A stretch of 64,000 bases of DNA. It comes from Bacteroidota bacterium (lineage in GTDB: Bacteria > Bacteroidota > Bacteroidia > Bacteroidales > F082). The stretch is taken from contig JACNJS010000019.1 in assembly GCA_014382445.1 (NCBI GenBank), positions 33,245 to 97,244 on the forward strand, given 5' to 3'. The stretch's first letter is position 1; every line of letters begins with the position of its first letter. The notes beneath the pieces are model-generated. The model was not told the DNA's origin, ran no database searches, and worked only from the letters and a program-made list of their open reading frames with translations. Made by a program: the position numbers and the translations under genes. Below are positions 27,024-36,252 of the stretch, piece by piece.

Positions 27024-27120
27024 TTGAAAAATCAAGAAAGAAATGATATTTCTCTATATACCTACCCCTACACCCCTTCAAGAAGGGGATTATAGGTATT
27101 TATTTCTTGATTTTTCTCAA
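27024..27120. repeat. 97-base compound inverted repeat behind dapA
   Basis: Outer arms TTGAAAAATCAAGAAA and its near-complement TTTCTTGATTTTTCTCAA (a 2-base bulge), middle arms ATACCTA (27058-27064) and TAGGTAT (27093-27099), and a tip CCCCTT/AAGGGG (27073-27088) make one long nested hairpin. It lies downstream of dapA and could terminate it, but it is much larger than a usual terminator and GC-rich only at the tip. A miniature mobile element is possible. Confidence -1.
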
Positions 27121-27152
27121 TAAAATATCTTCATAGCCAACCTGATTTGTTA

Positions 27153-28037
27153 CTAACTATTAAACTGTTCTATCGCCTCAACTAAATTTAAATACACTTC
27201 ATGGGAAACCGGAACCATTGGTAGTCGAAGGTTATTACCCATCACTCCCATTATTTCAAGCGCTGCCTTTACTCCGGCAGGATTTCCATCGGTAAAAAGT
27301 AGATTAATAATTTCCAGTAAACTGTAATGAATCTTCGCTGCCTCTTTAATATTATTTTTTCTCGCATAATCAACCATCTCTGAAAAATAACGCGGAAACG
27401 CATTTGCAACAACCGAAATAACTCCGTCAGCGCCAAGCGTTATCATTGGAAATGTTAATGCATCATCACCCGACAGAACTGAAAATCCCTCAGGTTTATT
27501 CTTAATTATATTCATAATCTGCCCCAAATCACCGGACGCTTCTTTTATAGCAACTATGTTTTTAAATTCGTTTGCTAGTTTCAGGGTTGTTTCAGCACTT
27601 ATATTTGAGCATGTTCTACCTGGAACATTATATAATATTACAGGAACAGGACTTTTTTTGGCAATTACCTTAAAATGCTCATACAAGCCTCGTTGATTTG
27701 GCTTATTATAATAAGGTGCTACCGATAGAATTGCTGACACTCCTGTAAAATCGGTATTTTGAATGTCGTTAATAATAGCTGCAGTATTGTTTCCGCCAAT
27801 CCCCATCACAACCGGCAACCTATTGTCTACTACCTCAATTACGTATTTCATCACCTCTTTCTTCTCAGCAGTGGTAAGAGTTACTGCTTCGCTTGTAGTT
27901 CCCAATCCCACAATGAAATCAACACCATTATCAATTAAATTGTTTAGCAGTTTATTTAAACTACTATAATCTATCTCACCCGAAGAAAGAAAAGGTGTTA
28001 CAATTGCTACGCCGGTTTCTGTAATATTGGATCTCAT
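27153..28037 (-). CDS. dapA: 4-hydroxy-tetrahydrodipicolinate synthase
   Basis: 294-residue class I aldolase that condenses pyruvate with aspartate semialdehyde in the lysine/diaminopimelate pathway. Visible: the GTTSEAVTLT motif, the tyrosine in YNVPGRT, and the Schiff-base lysine in AIKEASGD near residue 165. Length is typical. The start overlaps the end of the upstream gene by four bases. Other dap genes are not in the window. Confidence -1.
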   Translation of the reverse strand: MRSNITETGVAIVTPFLSSGEIDYSSLNKLLNNLIDNGVDFIVGLGTTSEAVTLTTAEKKEVMKYVIEVVDNRLPVVMGIGGNNTAAIINDIQNTDFTGVSAILSVAPYYNKPNQRGLYEHFKVIAKKSPVPVILYNVPGRTCSNISAETTLKLANEFKNIVAIKEASGDLGQIMNIIKNKPEGFSVLSGDDALTFPMITLGADGVISVVANAFPRYFSEMVDYARKNNIKEAAKIHYSLLEIINLLFTDGNPAGVKAALEIMGVMGNNLRLPMVPVSHEVYLNLVEAIEQFNS

Positions 28038-28576
28038 ACATTTATTTTTAGTTTATTCACGTAATAAATAAATAACTCAAGTTGCTTGTTATAGTTGTTG
28101 GTTTCCTGCTTTATGGTAATATCAAAAAGTTTTACATTTTCATGATTGTAGATACCCAACTTAAATCCGGAAGTTATTCTCGAAACTATCTTATTGCAGT
28201 ACAAATCACCTTCACTAATAAAACTTATCATAAGATCGAAGTTGGTATTAATAAACCATTTATTTAACCTTTTGTTAACTCTTCCAAATAAATTAAAATC
28301 GTTTTTGTTTGCCAGAAAAATAAAATCATCAGAGCCAACAGCACTCTTATTACTAGTACTATTAAAGGCTATAACTGCATTAATGTTAATATGTTTTTTT
28401 GCTTGGGTTACAAAAGCATTAATAATACGTAGTTCGTCGTCAGTTGAATAATTGAAAACCAATACTACTTTACCATCGATATTTACCGGTTTCCCTGAAG
28501 GTTTATGCTCCATAAGCGGCCAAATACCAACAACCCAGGTTGCAATCAGTTCTTTTATATTGCTAACTATTCTCAA
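28034..28576 (-). CDS. Conserved protein of unknown function (DUF6913-like), overlapping dapA
   Basis: 180 residues, mixed alpha/beta, no signal peptide and no recognised catalytic motif. The segment GKVVLVFNYSTDDELRI followed by NAFVTQAKKHININAVIAF looks like a Rossmann-type strand/helix pair; WFINTNFDLMISF is another buried strand. I recall DUF6913-type proteins in front of dapA in other Bacteroidota, but this is memory and unverified. The 4-base overlap with dapA shows translational coupling, and suggests a role connected to lysine or peptidoglycan precursor synthesis. Confidence -1.
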   Translation of the reverse strand: MRIVSNIKELIATWVVGIWPLMEHKPSGKPVNIDGKVVLVFNYSTDDELRIINAFVTQAKKHININAVIAFNSTSNKSAVGSDDFIFLANKNDFNLFGRVNKRLNKWFINTNFDLMISFISEGDLYCNKIVSRITSGFKLGIYNHENVKLFDITIKQETNNYNKQLELFIYYVNKLKINV

Positions 28577-28742
28577 TATTCAATGTAATTTTCAAGAATG
28601 CGTAAAATTATAAAGAAATTGAAAGAACGGCTCGATTTAATAAAATTTTCATCCCCACAATCTTAAGTTTTTACCTTAAACTCAACTACACAAGTAAGAT
28701 AAGCTTAAATCACTGACTAAATCAAGCTGAGAATTAATATTA

Positions 28743-30521
28743 CTATTTTATGATAAGCATCTTATTATAAGCACTATAATTATCAGTAGTAATTTTATAA
28801 AGATATATTCCGGGCGAAAGGTCAAAACTGTCGAAAGTTAATGTATGAGTCCCCTTCACACTAATTCCATTAAAAATACTTTTAATATAGTTCCCCTTAC
28901 TATCAAATAATGAAATATTAACATTACCAGTTTCAGCTATGCTATATTTAACTGTTGTTGAGCGACTGAATGGATTTGGATAATTTATTATAGTGCTGCT
29001 AGTGAATTCGTTATTTTCTTCTATTCCTACAGGCCCTATATTACCATCAATATTAATATTTTGAGCATAAATACCGTTTTCCCATTCATGCTGGGGATCA
29101 TTACGATTATCCGACCATGCGACTATCCATTGGTTATCAACCAAATCGCTAAAAACCAAACTAAATTTTGTGCTATTAGCAGAAGAAATTAAGGCTTTCT
29201 CGCTATTCCACACAAAACCGCCATCCTTATTTATTCTCATAGCATGATAATTTGTTACTACAAGTGTATCTGGCGATAAATCCATATATTCTTTCTCAAA
29301 AAACAATGCAAAATCGGTATCCGTTGCTGAGCTTATTCCGTTAATATAAGTGAGAGTGTCAAAGCAGGAATACCATCCCTCAAACATTTCTCCCTCGTCA
29401 GTCCATAGTCTTTCGCCGATATTCGAGAATTTTTGCCCGAATATTGCACATTGCACATCACTACTACTATATTCACGCCATTCATTCCAAAATACAAAAA
29501 GTTCATCCTCTTGAGTAAGATAAGTAAGTGCAGGATCAGAATGTTGAAATTGGATTAAATTGGACACATTAACACCGTTTGATGTCCATTGTGGTACTCC
29601 ACCAGAATTGATATGCTGAACATAAGAAGTGTAAAACTGACCTTCTGGAAATGCCATCCAACTGATAAAAAAGCCACTATTTCCATCGCTTACCAGTGAA
29701 GGAAAAAAAGGTGCCAATGGCATATTATCCAAAGTATCAATTGCAACATTATTTGGCCACACTAAACCGCCGTTGCTGTCAATTTTCTGTGCATATGGGT
29801 ACATATTTGGCCAGGCACCCATTGCTGTATCGGTAGTTGCTGTTTCAATCCATGCAACAATAGTACTATTGTCTTCTAAAGGAAGAATTTGTGGCATCCA
29901 GCAATGAAGTGAATCCTTCCTGATCTGCGTATTGTCATCCCATAGGAATTGCCCATCAGTTGATAATTTTTGTAAAAATATTTGAATGAATTGAGTTGTG
30001 TCACTAGGTTCTGATGCCCATGCAAATAATATATTTCCATCCTGATCGATTACTGCTTTTGGTGAAGGATTAAAATCATTATCATAAGTTAAAGCAATTC
30101 CATCTTCACCCCAAAGAAATTCGCCATCAGGTGAAATCCTGTAAGCATACACATTACTACCTCCTGTTCTTAAATCCTGAGTAACAAGCACGGCACATCC
30201 GTCATTGTCAATTACAAGATCATAATCTGTAACCCACGACATAGTTGGATGGTTACTTATTAACAACCCATCTGCATCCCATAAACTATTTCCGTTAACA
30301 TCCAATCGTTGCATATAAACATCAAACTGCTGATCTCCAAACTCAGAAAACCATGAAATGTAACTTTCGCCATTGTCGCTATTCACAGCAACTTTTGGTA
30401 ATACCTGCTCCCCTATTGTATCTATTATTTTTGTGTTCACTGATGGATCAATACTCCATTGAGCAAACAACAAAATAGGAAAACAAACAAACATTAAATA
30501 AGTAAACATTCTTTTTTTCAT
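28743..30521 (-). CDS. Secreted T9SS cargo protein with repeated WD/PQQ-like strands
   Basis: 592 residues from the ATG at 30521. GGAGG seven bases before this ATG is a good ribosome-binding site, so the in-frame ATG four codons earlier (30533), which overlaps the GGAGG, is rejected. Signal peptide ends near LLFAQ. The body repeats about seven times a unit with QRLDVNGNSLWDADG, YRISPDGEFLWGEDG, QKLSTDGQFLWDD and similar, as in a beta-propeller. The C-terminus is a T9SS sorting domain (IINYPNPFSRSTTV, then ISPGIYLYKI). Ligand and function are unknown. Confidence -1.
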   Translation of the reverse strand: MKKRMFTYLMFVCFPILLFAQWSIDPSVNTKIIDTIGEQVLPKVAVNSDNGESYISWFSEFGDQQFDVYMQRLDVNGNSLWDADGLLISNHPTMSWVTDYDLVIDNDGCAVLVTQDLRTGGSNVYAYRISPDGEFLWGEDGIALTYDNDFNPSPKAVIDQDGNILFAWASEPSDTTQFIQIFLQKLSTDGQFLWDDNTQIRKDSLHCWMPQILPLEDNSTIVAWIETATTDTAMGAWPNMYPYAQKIDSNGGLVWPNNVAIDTLDNMPLAPFFPSLVSDGNSGFFISWMAFPEGQFYTSYVQHINSGGVPQWTSNGVNVSNLIQFQHSDPALTYLTQEDELFVFWNEWREYSSSDVQCAIFGQKFSNIGERLWTDEGEMFEGWYSCFDTLTYINGISSATDTDFALFFEKEYMDLSPDTLVVTNYHAMRINKDGGFVWNSEKALISSANSTKFSLVFSDLVDNQWIVAWSDNRNDPQHEWENGIYAQNINIDGNIGPVGIEENNEFTSSTIINYPNPFSRSTTVKYSIAETGNVNISLFDSKGNYIKSIFNGISVKGTHTLTFDSFDLSPGIYLYKITTDNYSAYNKMLIIK

Positions 30522-30779
30522 AATAACCTCCATTTTTAAATTAATAAATTGATAATAATTTAGTTTTTATAGAAATTCTTCAAAATCAAAGTTGTCTCTA
30601 ATGGAATCAGAACCCACAAATATAATACTTTAAAACTTAGATGTCAATCAATTGACTAAAATTAAAACAGAAGTATTAACGCCACTGTTAAATTTACATT
30701 CAACTTATATGGCAGACATAAGCTAGTTTTTGTTAAAATTTATATTTTCATTCGCATTTCTTAGTTCAACTTTATCAAC

Positions 30780-30787
30780 TACCTTTG
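30780..30787 (+). promoter_or_regulatory. -7 element of the MBL hydrolase gene
   Basis: TACCTTTG at 30780-30787 fits the TAnnTTTG consensus and lies 24 bases before the ATG at 30811, which supports that start over an upstream TTG. No clear -33 element. Confidence -1.
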
Positions 30788-30810
30788 AACGGTTCTTATA
30801 TCAAATAAAT

Positions 30811-31569
30811 ATGATTGTAACATTCTTAGGAACAGGAACATCACAAGGAGTACCGGTTGTGGCATGCACTTGTAATGTATGTAAATATTCCAAAACAAAG
30901 GACAATCGGCTTCGTTCTTCTGTTCTCGTTGAAATTGATGATCTTGTAATTAGTATTGATGCAGGACCTGATTTTCGTTATCAAATGTTACGTGAAAATG
31001 TTTCAAAACTCGGTGCAATCCTCATTACACATTCACACCGCGACCATATAGCAGGCCTTGATGATGTTCGTTCGTTTAATTATTTATCGAAAAAGCCAAT
31101 GGATATATACGCCACGGTTTACGACCAAGAAGAAATTGGCAGGGAATTTTCATACGCTATTAATAATAACTACCCAGGGTTACCGAAATATAATATAATA
31201 AACATTGGTGACGATGACTTTTTTATTAAGAATACGAAAATAACTCCTTTCAGTGCTCTTCATTTTAATACCGAAGTATTGGGGTTCAGGATTGGAGATT
31301 TTGCTTATATTACCGATACTAACTATATCCCGCCATCATCCTTGGTTAAACTTGAAGGCTGTAAAGTAATAGTTATAAATGCTTTACGCAAAGAAAAACA
31401 CGTTTCGCATTATAATCTGGAAGAAGCCTTAAAAGTAATTGATTTCCTCAAACCCCAACAAGCTTACCTAACACATATAAGTCATTTAATGGGTTTCCAT
31501 CAAGATTTGGAAAAAGAACTTCCGGCGGGAGTTGATGTTGCTTACGATGGGTTGAAGATTGAGGTTTAA
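30811..31569 (+). CDS. MBL-fold metallo-hydrolase
   Basis: 252 residues starting at the ATG at 30811 (MIVTFLGTGTSQGVP), since the upstream TTG-started extension has no family support and crosses the promoter. The metal-binding signature THSHRDHIAGLDDVR near residue 80, the cysteine-rich loop CTCNVCK in the N-terminal part and the C-terminal THISHLMGFH match PhnP-type or RNase Z-like phosphodiesterases. The CTCNVC motif binds a structural zinc in PhnP. A cyclic phosphodiesterase role is likely, but the substrate is unknown. No phn genes nearby. Confidence -1.
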   Translation: MIVTFLGTGTSQGVPVVACTCNVCKYSKTKDNRLRSSVLVEIDDLVISIDAGPDFRYQMLRENVSKLGAILITHSHRDHIAGLDDVRSFNYLSKKPMDIYATVYDQEEIGREFSYAINNNYPGLPKYNIINIGDDDFFIKNTKITPFSALHFNTEVLGFRIGDFAYITDTNYIPPSSLVKLEGCKVIVINALRKEKHVSHYNLEEALKVIDFLKPQQAYLTHISHLMGFHQDLEKELPAGVDVAYDGLKIEV

Positions 31570-31595
31570 TAAAAGGCTTCAGGAATCATAACCCT

Positions 31596-31652
31596 TAACA
31601 TATAACTATTAATATATAACTTTTTAACATATAACTCTTAACCCCTAATTAA
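31596..31652. repeat. Heptad tract TAACnnn between MBL and nusB genes
   Basis: TAACATA, TAACTAT, TAATATA and TAACTTT, then after one T, TAACATA, TAACTCT, TAACCCC and TAATTAA: eight units starting TAA, in steps of seven bases with one 1-base shift. Non-coding. Confidence -1.
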
Positions 31653-31794
31653 CCTGTTCAGGATTTAGATATTTACAATGTTAGAAAGCAGTACGTTTAA
31701 TTGAAAAAATATTTAAAAATCTATTTTTCAGAAAGTAATTAAAGTATTTTTGCCACTCAAATAGATTAAAGTTCATATAAATAAGAACGTTCGT

Positions 31795-32754
31795 ATGTTA
31801 TATCGCAGGCATCTAAGAATAAAAGTACTACAGGCGCTTTATTCGTGGCATATCGGTGGCATTGATGATGTTATTCGGGGAGAAAAACTACTACTTGAGA
31901 GTATAAATAAACTGCACGATCTTTTTATCTATCAGTTATCTTTCCTTGTTGAGATAAAAAGATTTGCTGAAGTAAGGATCGAAGAAAATAAGCTGAAATT
32001 CTACCCTACCCCACAAGATCTAAATCCAAATTTTCGCTTCGTTGAAAACAAGGTGCTAAATTGTATCGAACAAAACAACGATTTCATACTTAATGAAAAC
32101 AAACTAAAGATCAATTGGTCTGATCAATCAGATTTGATACTGAAATTCTATAACTTACTGAAGAGTAAAGATTTCTATAATGTTTATTTATCAACTAAGG
32201 AGTCAACTATCGAAAACGATAAACGCTTTCTTCTTAAAGTTACCGATCAATTATTATCTGAATTTGAACTTCTAAGATATTATTATGAGGAGAAAAGTGT
32301 TTATTTTACTGATGGGTACGACCTTGTAATTTTACTTATTATCAATTTCTTTGAGAACTTTTCAGCTAAGTTCAACTCCCAATCTTTGTTGCCATCAATA
32401 TATAAACCTGCGGTTAACGGAATAAATGAAGATCGTGATTTTGTTAGAAATTTATACCGACTTGTATTAAGAAATGAAGAAGAGCTTGTAAATGAACTGA
32501 AAGTAAGGACAAAAAATTGGGAGTTTGACAGGATTCCATTAATGGATGTGATACTTCTTAAAATGGCAATTATCGAACTTCAGGAAATGGAAACAGTTCC
32601 GGTTAAGGTAACAATGAATGAATATATTGAACTAGCTAAATATTTCAGCACCGCTAACAGCAAAGTTTTTGTAAATGGTGTATTAGACCGACTTATACGG
32701 GAGTTTAAAGAAAACGGCAAAATTAAAAAAACTGGGCGTGGTCTTCTGGAGTGA
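31795..32754 (+). CDS. nusB: Transcription antitermination factor NusB
   Basis: 319-residue long-form NusB of Bacteroidota; the E. coli protein has 139 residues. The N-terminal MLYRRHLRIKVLQALYSW carries the RNA-binding arginine-rich start and the C-terminal 110 residues the conserved fold (LKVRTKNWEFDRIPLMDVILLK, VPVKVTMNEYIELAKYFS, KVFVNGVLDRL). The central part (about residues 60-200) is an insertion typical of this phylum. It acts with NusA/E/G in rRNA antitermination. A possible -7 motif TATTTTTG is at 31745-31752. Confidence -1.
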   Translation: MLYRRHLRIKVLQALYSWHIGGIDDVIRGEKLLLESINKLHDLFIYQLSFLVEIKRFAEVRIEENKLKFYPTPQDLNPNFRFVENKVLNCIEQNNDFILNENKLKINWSDQSDLILKFYNLLKSKDFYNVYLSTKESTIENDKRFLLKVTDQLLSEFELLRYYYEEKSVYFTDGYDLVILLIINFFENFSAKFNSQSLLPSIYKPAVNGINEDRDFVRNLYRLVLRNEEELVNELKVRTKNWEFDRIPLMDVILLKMAIIELQEMETVPVKVTMNEYIELAKYFSTANSKVFVNGVLDRLIREFKENGKIKKTGRGLLE

Positions 32755-32770
32755 GTTTGTTGTTAGTATT

Positions 32771-32869
32771 TGAGGTTTCAAGTTAAGGTTTTAGGTTTGG
32801 ATTTTATCGTTCAAAATTCAACATTCAGAATTTGAAATTCATTACTCAACGTTCATAAATCATTACTCA
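32771..32869. repeat. Fourteen-heptad tract directly upstream of the aconitase promoter
   Basis: Five heptads (TGAGGTT, TCAAGTT, AAGGTTT, TAGGTTT, GGATTTT; 32771-32805) and nine more (TCGTTCA, AAATTCA, ACATTCA, GAATTTG, AAATTCA, TTACTCA, ACGTTCA, TAAATCA, TTACTCA; 32807-32869) run in register. Most of the second group end in TCA. The tract ends nine bases before the acn -7 element, so it covers the likely -33 region. Confidence -1.
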
Positions 32870-32877
32870 TTTTTTCC

Positions 32878-32885
32878 TATCTTTG
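32878..32885 (+). promoter_or_regulatory. -7 element of the aconitase gene
   Basis: TATCTTTG at 32878-32885 fits TAnnTTTG, with the ATG at 32924 about 38 bases downstream. A -33 TTTG is not evident; the position is occupied by the heptad tract. Confidence -1.
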
Positions 32886-32923
32886 CAGCCCTCAAAAAAT
32901 AAGAAATTTAAAGTCAGAATTTT

Positions 32924-35188
32924 ATGGCATTTGATATAGAAATGATAAAAGAACTTTACAGTAAGTTTCCATCACGAGTTGATGCAGCTAAAAAGTTATT
33001 GAACAAACCAATGACTCTTACTGAAAAAATCCTTTATGCACATCTTGATGAAGGCATACCATCTCAAACATATAATAGAGGTGAGTCATATGTTGATTTT
33101 CGTCCCGATAGGGTTGCAATGCAGGATGCAACTGCTCAAATGGCGCTTCTGCAGTTTATGCAGGCCGGAAAAAATAAAACCAGTGTACCTTCCAGTGTTC
33201 ATTGCGATCACCTTATACAGGCAAAAGAAGGTGCTGCGAAGGATCTTGAAAAAGCTAACTATACTAATCAGGAGGTATATGATTTTCTTGCCTCTGTATC
33301 AAATAAATACGGAATTGGTTTTTGGAAACCGGGAGCAGGTATTATTCATCAGGTAGTGCTTGAAAATTATGCATTTCCGGGTGGAATGATGATAGGAACC
33401 GACTCACATACACCTAATGCGGGTGGATTAGGCATGATTGCCATTGGCGTTGGTGGTGCTGATGCAGTTGATGTTATGGCGGATATGCCATGGGAACTTA
33501 AATTCCCGTTACTTATCGGAGTAAAATTGACAGGCTGTTTAAGCGGATGGACTGCACCTAAAGATGTTATTCTTCGTGTTGCTGATATTCTCACCGTTAA
33601 AGGCGGAACAGGGGCAATTGTGGAATACTTTGGAGAAGGTGCTCTAAATATAAGCGCTACTGGCAGGGCTACAATTTGTAATATGGGTGCCGAAATCGGA
33701 GCTACAACATCAACATTTGGCTATGATGATAAATCTGCCGAATACCTGCGTCAAACAAAGCGTGCAGATGTAGCTGAACTTGCTGATTCAATATCAGATT
33801 ATCTAACAGGTGATGCCGAAGTTTATACTGATCCCGACAAATACTTTGATCAGGTTATTGAAATAAATTTAAGTGAACTTGAACCGGCCTTAAACGGTCC
33901 ATTTACACCTGATTTGCGATCCAAAGTATCTGATATTGCAAAAACTGCTAAAAATAATGATTGGCCTCTAATTCTTGAAGCCGGGCTTATTGGTTCATGC
34001 ACAAACTCTTCGTACGAAGATATAACACGTGCAGCTTCAATTGCACGTCAGGCGTTGGCAAAAAATCTAAAGGTTAAAGCTAATCTGTTTATAACACCAG
34101 GCTCAGAACTTATTCGTTATACTATTGAACGCGATGGCTTAATTGACGTGTTTGAACAGCTGGGAGCAACCGTTCTTGCAAATGCTTGCGGACAATGTAT
34201 CGGGCAGTGGGATCGTGAAGATGTTAAAGACCAGCATCGTAATTCGATTATAACTTCTTTTAACAGAAATTTCGCAAAGCGTAACGATGGTAACCCAAAC
34301 ACTCATGCTTTTGTAAGCTCGCCCGATATGGTAATGGCTTATGCGATAGCCGGAAAACTTGATTTCAACCCGCTAACCGATTCAATCGAAAACGAAAATG
34401 GTGAGATGGTTAAACTAAACGAACCTGAAGGTGTGGTTTATCCACCTCTAGGATTTGATGTTGAAGACCTAGGTTATCAGGCACCGACGGCAGATGGAAG
34501 CAAAGTGAAAGTTATTGTAAAGCCTGCATCTGAAAGATTACAGTTGCTTACCCCATTTAAAGAATGGGATGGAAATGATTATAAAGGCTTGAAACTATTG
34601 ATAAAAACTAAAGGTAAATGTACTACTGACCATATCTCGATGGCAGGTCCGTGGCTACGCTTTAGAGGTCACCTTGAAAATATTTCACAAAACCTGCTTA
34701 TTGGTGCTGTTAATTATTTTAACGATACAACTAATAGCGTGAAAGATCAGGTAACCGGTAATTACGAAACTGTACCTGAAGCTGCTAAATCGATGCGTAA
34801 TGCAGGAGTTGGTACAATAATAATCGGTGACGAAAATTATGGTGAGGGCTCATCAAGAGAACATGCAGCAATGGAACCAAGGTTTTTGGGTGTTAAAGTA
34901 GTATTGGCACGTTCGTTTGCACGAATTCACGAAACAAACCTTAAAAAGCAGGGTGTACTTGCACTAACTTTTGCTGACAAAAATAACTATGCTAAAATAC
35001 AGGAAGATTGTAGCTTTGATATAATTGGTTTAACATACTTTACCCCGGACAAACAATTGAAAGTTGCGTTACATCACAAAGATGGCACAACAGATGAGTT
35101 TATGGCAAATCATACTTACAACCAAAACCAAATTGAATGGTTTAAAGCAGGTAGTGCACTAAATCTTATTAAAAGCCGAAACAAATAG
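32924..35188 (+). CDS. acn: Aconitate hydratase (mitochondrial type)
   Basis: 754-residue [4Fe-4S] enzyme that interconverts citrate and isocitrate. The cluster cysteines are in [10 protein letters not shown] (near residue 359) and [11 protein letters not shown] (near 422-425). The N-terminal [14 protein letters not shown] and the C-terminal swivel domain with [16 protein letters not shown] match the mitochondrial-type family and length. No citrate synthase or isocitrate dehydrogenase gene is adjacent. Stand-alone; the leader starts behind a heptad tract. Confidence -1.
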   Translation: MAFDIEMIKELYSKFPSRVDAAKKLLNKPMTLTEKILYAHLDEGIPSQTYNRGESYVDFRPDRVAMQDATAQMALLQFMQAGKNKTSVPSSVHCDHLIQAKEGAAKDLEKANYTNQEVYDFLASVSNKYGIGFWKPGAGIIHQVVLENYAFPGGMMIGTDSHTPNAGGLGMIAIGVGGADAVDVMADMPWELKFPLLIGVKLTGCLSGWTAPKDVILRVADILTVKGGTGAIVEYFGEGALNISATGRATICNMGAEIGATTSTFGYDDKSAEYLRQTKRADVAELADSISDYLTGDAEVYTDPDKYFDQVIEINLSELEPALNGPFTPDLRSKVSDIAKTAKNNDWPLILEAGLIGSCTNSSYEDITRAASIARQALAKNLKVKANLFITPGSELIRYTIERDGLIDVFEQLGATVLANACGQCIGQWDREDVKDQHRNSIITSFNRNFAKRNDGNPNTHAFVSSPDMVMAYAIAGKLDFNPLTDSIENENGEMVKLNEPEGVVYPPLGFDVEDLGYQAPTADGSKVKVIVKPASERLQLLTPFKEWDGNDYKGLKLLIKTKGKCTTDHISMAGPWLRFRGHLENISQNLLIGAVNYFNDTTNSVKDQVTGNYETVPEAAKSMRNAGVGTIIIGDENYGEGSSREHAAMEPRFLGVKVVLARSFARIHETNLKKQGVLALTFADKNNYAKIQEDCSFDIIGLTYFTPDKQLKVALHHKDGTTDEFMANHTYNQNQIEWFKAGSALNLIKSRNK

Positions 35189-35256
35189 GGTTTTTATATT
35201 TTGAAATATTTATGAGTAAATTGTTAGTATAAACATATAAAAGGAGAAAAGAAATT

Positions 35257-35910
35257 ATGAGATATTTTTTAATATTTTTCAGCTTAGGTTTAATTATGCT
35301 GATCATTGGTTGCACACCCGGTACCAAAGACTCTGATAACCAACAGCAAAAATCTGCCGACACAGTTAGAGTTTCATATATTAACCAAAACGATAGCAAG
35401 GGCAAAGAATTGAAAAAGAGAGGAGCAATCATCGCCAAATTATCAACCATAGCTATTGGCGAAGCGCTAAATAAAGTTATTAACGAAGAAGGTGCTGAAC
35501 GTGCAATCGGCTTTTGTAATCTCCAGGCTATGAAAATTACTGATTCTTTGGCAAAAGTTGAAGGCGTAATTATACGGAGGATTGCCAAGAAAAACCGTAA
35601 TCCCCTTAATAAAACAAATGCCGTTGAATCGAAAATTTTTAAACAGTACATTATGGAGTGGCTCGCAAACAAAACTTTAAGGCCAAAGTTGTCAATTGAC
35701 GAGAATGACCATCCTGTTTATTACAAACCGATAATAACAAACAATAAATGTTTACAGTGCCATGGAAAGCCGGGTGAAACTATGCCCCAAAACATTGCCG
35801 ACAAAATTGCAAAACTTTATCCAAACGATAAAGCAATTAATTTTGAAGTTGGTCACCCCCGAGGCATGTGGGCTATTACTTTTCCTGATATTATTGCAAG
35901 TAAGAATTAA
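35257..35910 (+). CDS. Haem-binding lipoprotein (DUF3365 family)
   Basis: 217 residues. The N-terminus is a lipoprotein signal (hydrophobic 4-18, LIIGC with lipidated C19). The DUF3365/Tll0287-like fold ends with one c-type haem motif CLQCH (165-169). Segments AIGFCNLQAMKITDS and HPVYYKPIITNNKC are typical. An AAGGAG-like site precedes the ATG at 35257. It is anchored in the cell envelope, with a likely redox or gas/redox-sensing role. Position 120 bases upstream of the cytochrome bd genes suggests a link to respiration. Confidence -1.
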   Translation: MRYFLIFFSLGLIMLIIGCTPGTKDSDNQQQKSADTVRVSYINQNDSKGKELKKRGAIIAKLSTIAIGEALNKVINEEGAERAIGFCNLQAMKITDSLAKVEGVIIRRIAKKNRNPLNKTNAVESKIFKQYIMEWLANKTLRPKLSIDENDHPVYYKPIITNNKCLQCHGKPGETMPQNIADKIAKLYPNDKAINFEVGHPRGMWAITFPDIIASKN

Positions 35911-35996
35911 TCAGTATGGTTAACTGATTGTTGAATACTCGCCTTTGTAATAATACCCAAGACGTTTTTTAACGAATGCAATAATTAAATATGTTA

Positions 35997-36004
35997 TACA
36001 TTTG
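35997..36004 (+). promoter_or_regulatory. -7 element of the DUF4492-cydABX operon
   Basis: TACATTTG at 35997-36004 fits TAnnTTTG and stands 28 bases before the GTG start of the DUF4492 gene. The -33 region has only a T run, so strength may depend on an activator. Confidence -1.
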
Positions 36005-36032
36005 CAGACATTAAAAAAATCTACACTCTATC

Positions 36033-36245
36033 GTGAATCTACTCAAAAAAATATTCAACTTTTACATTGATGGATTTAAAAATATGACGGTTGGTAAAAC
36101 TCTATGGCTTATTATATTTATTAAGCTTTTTATTATGTTTGCCATTCTGAAGATTTTCTTTTTCCCCAATATTCTGAAATCAAACTTTAATACAGATGAG
36201 GAAAGAAGTAATCATGTAATTGAACAAATTACAAATATCAAATAA
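36033..36245 (+). CDS. DUF4492 small membrane protein
   Basis: 70 residues with a GTG start, one transmembrane helix (about 22-45, TLWLIIFIKLFIMFAILKIFFF) and a short charged tail. DUF4492 proteins precede cydA in many Bacteroidota; they are inferred to help assemble or stabilise cytochrome bd. It ends eight bases before cydA. Recognition is by position and pattern. Confidence -1.
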   Translation: MNLLKKIFNFYIDGFKNMTVGKTLWLIIFIKLFIMFAILKIFFFPNILKSNFNTDEERSNHVIEQITNIK

Positions 36246-36252
36246 TAACATT

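Noticed and set aside
30730-30810. N-terminal extension of the MBL hydrolase
   Set aside because: Starts at TTG, has no family support, and spans the promoter.
32760-32923. Promoter -33 element for aconitase
   Set aside because: Only heptad-repeat sequence is seen at the expected distance; no TTTG.
36180-36252. cydA start at 36220
   Set aside because: It overlaps the DUF4492 gene; ATG at 36253 gives the usual cydA N-terminus.
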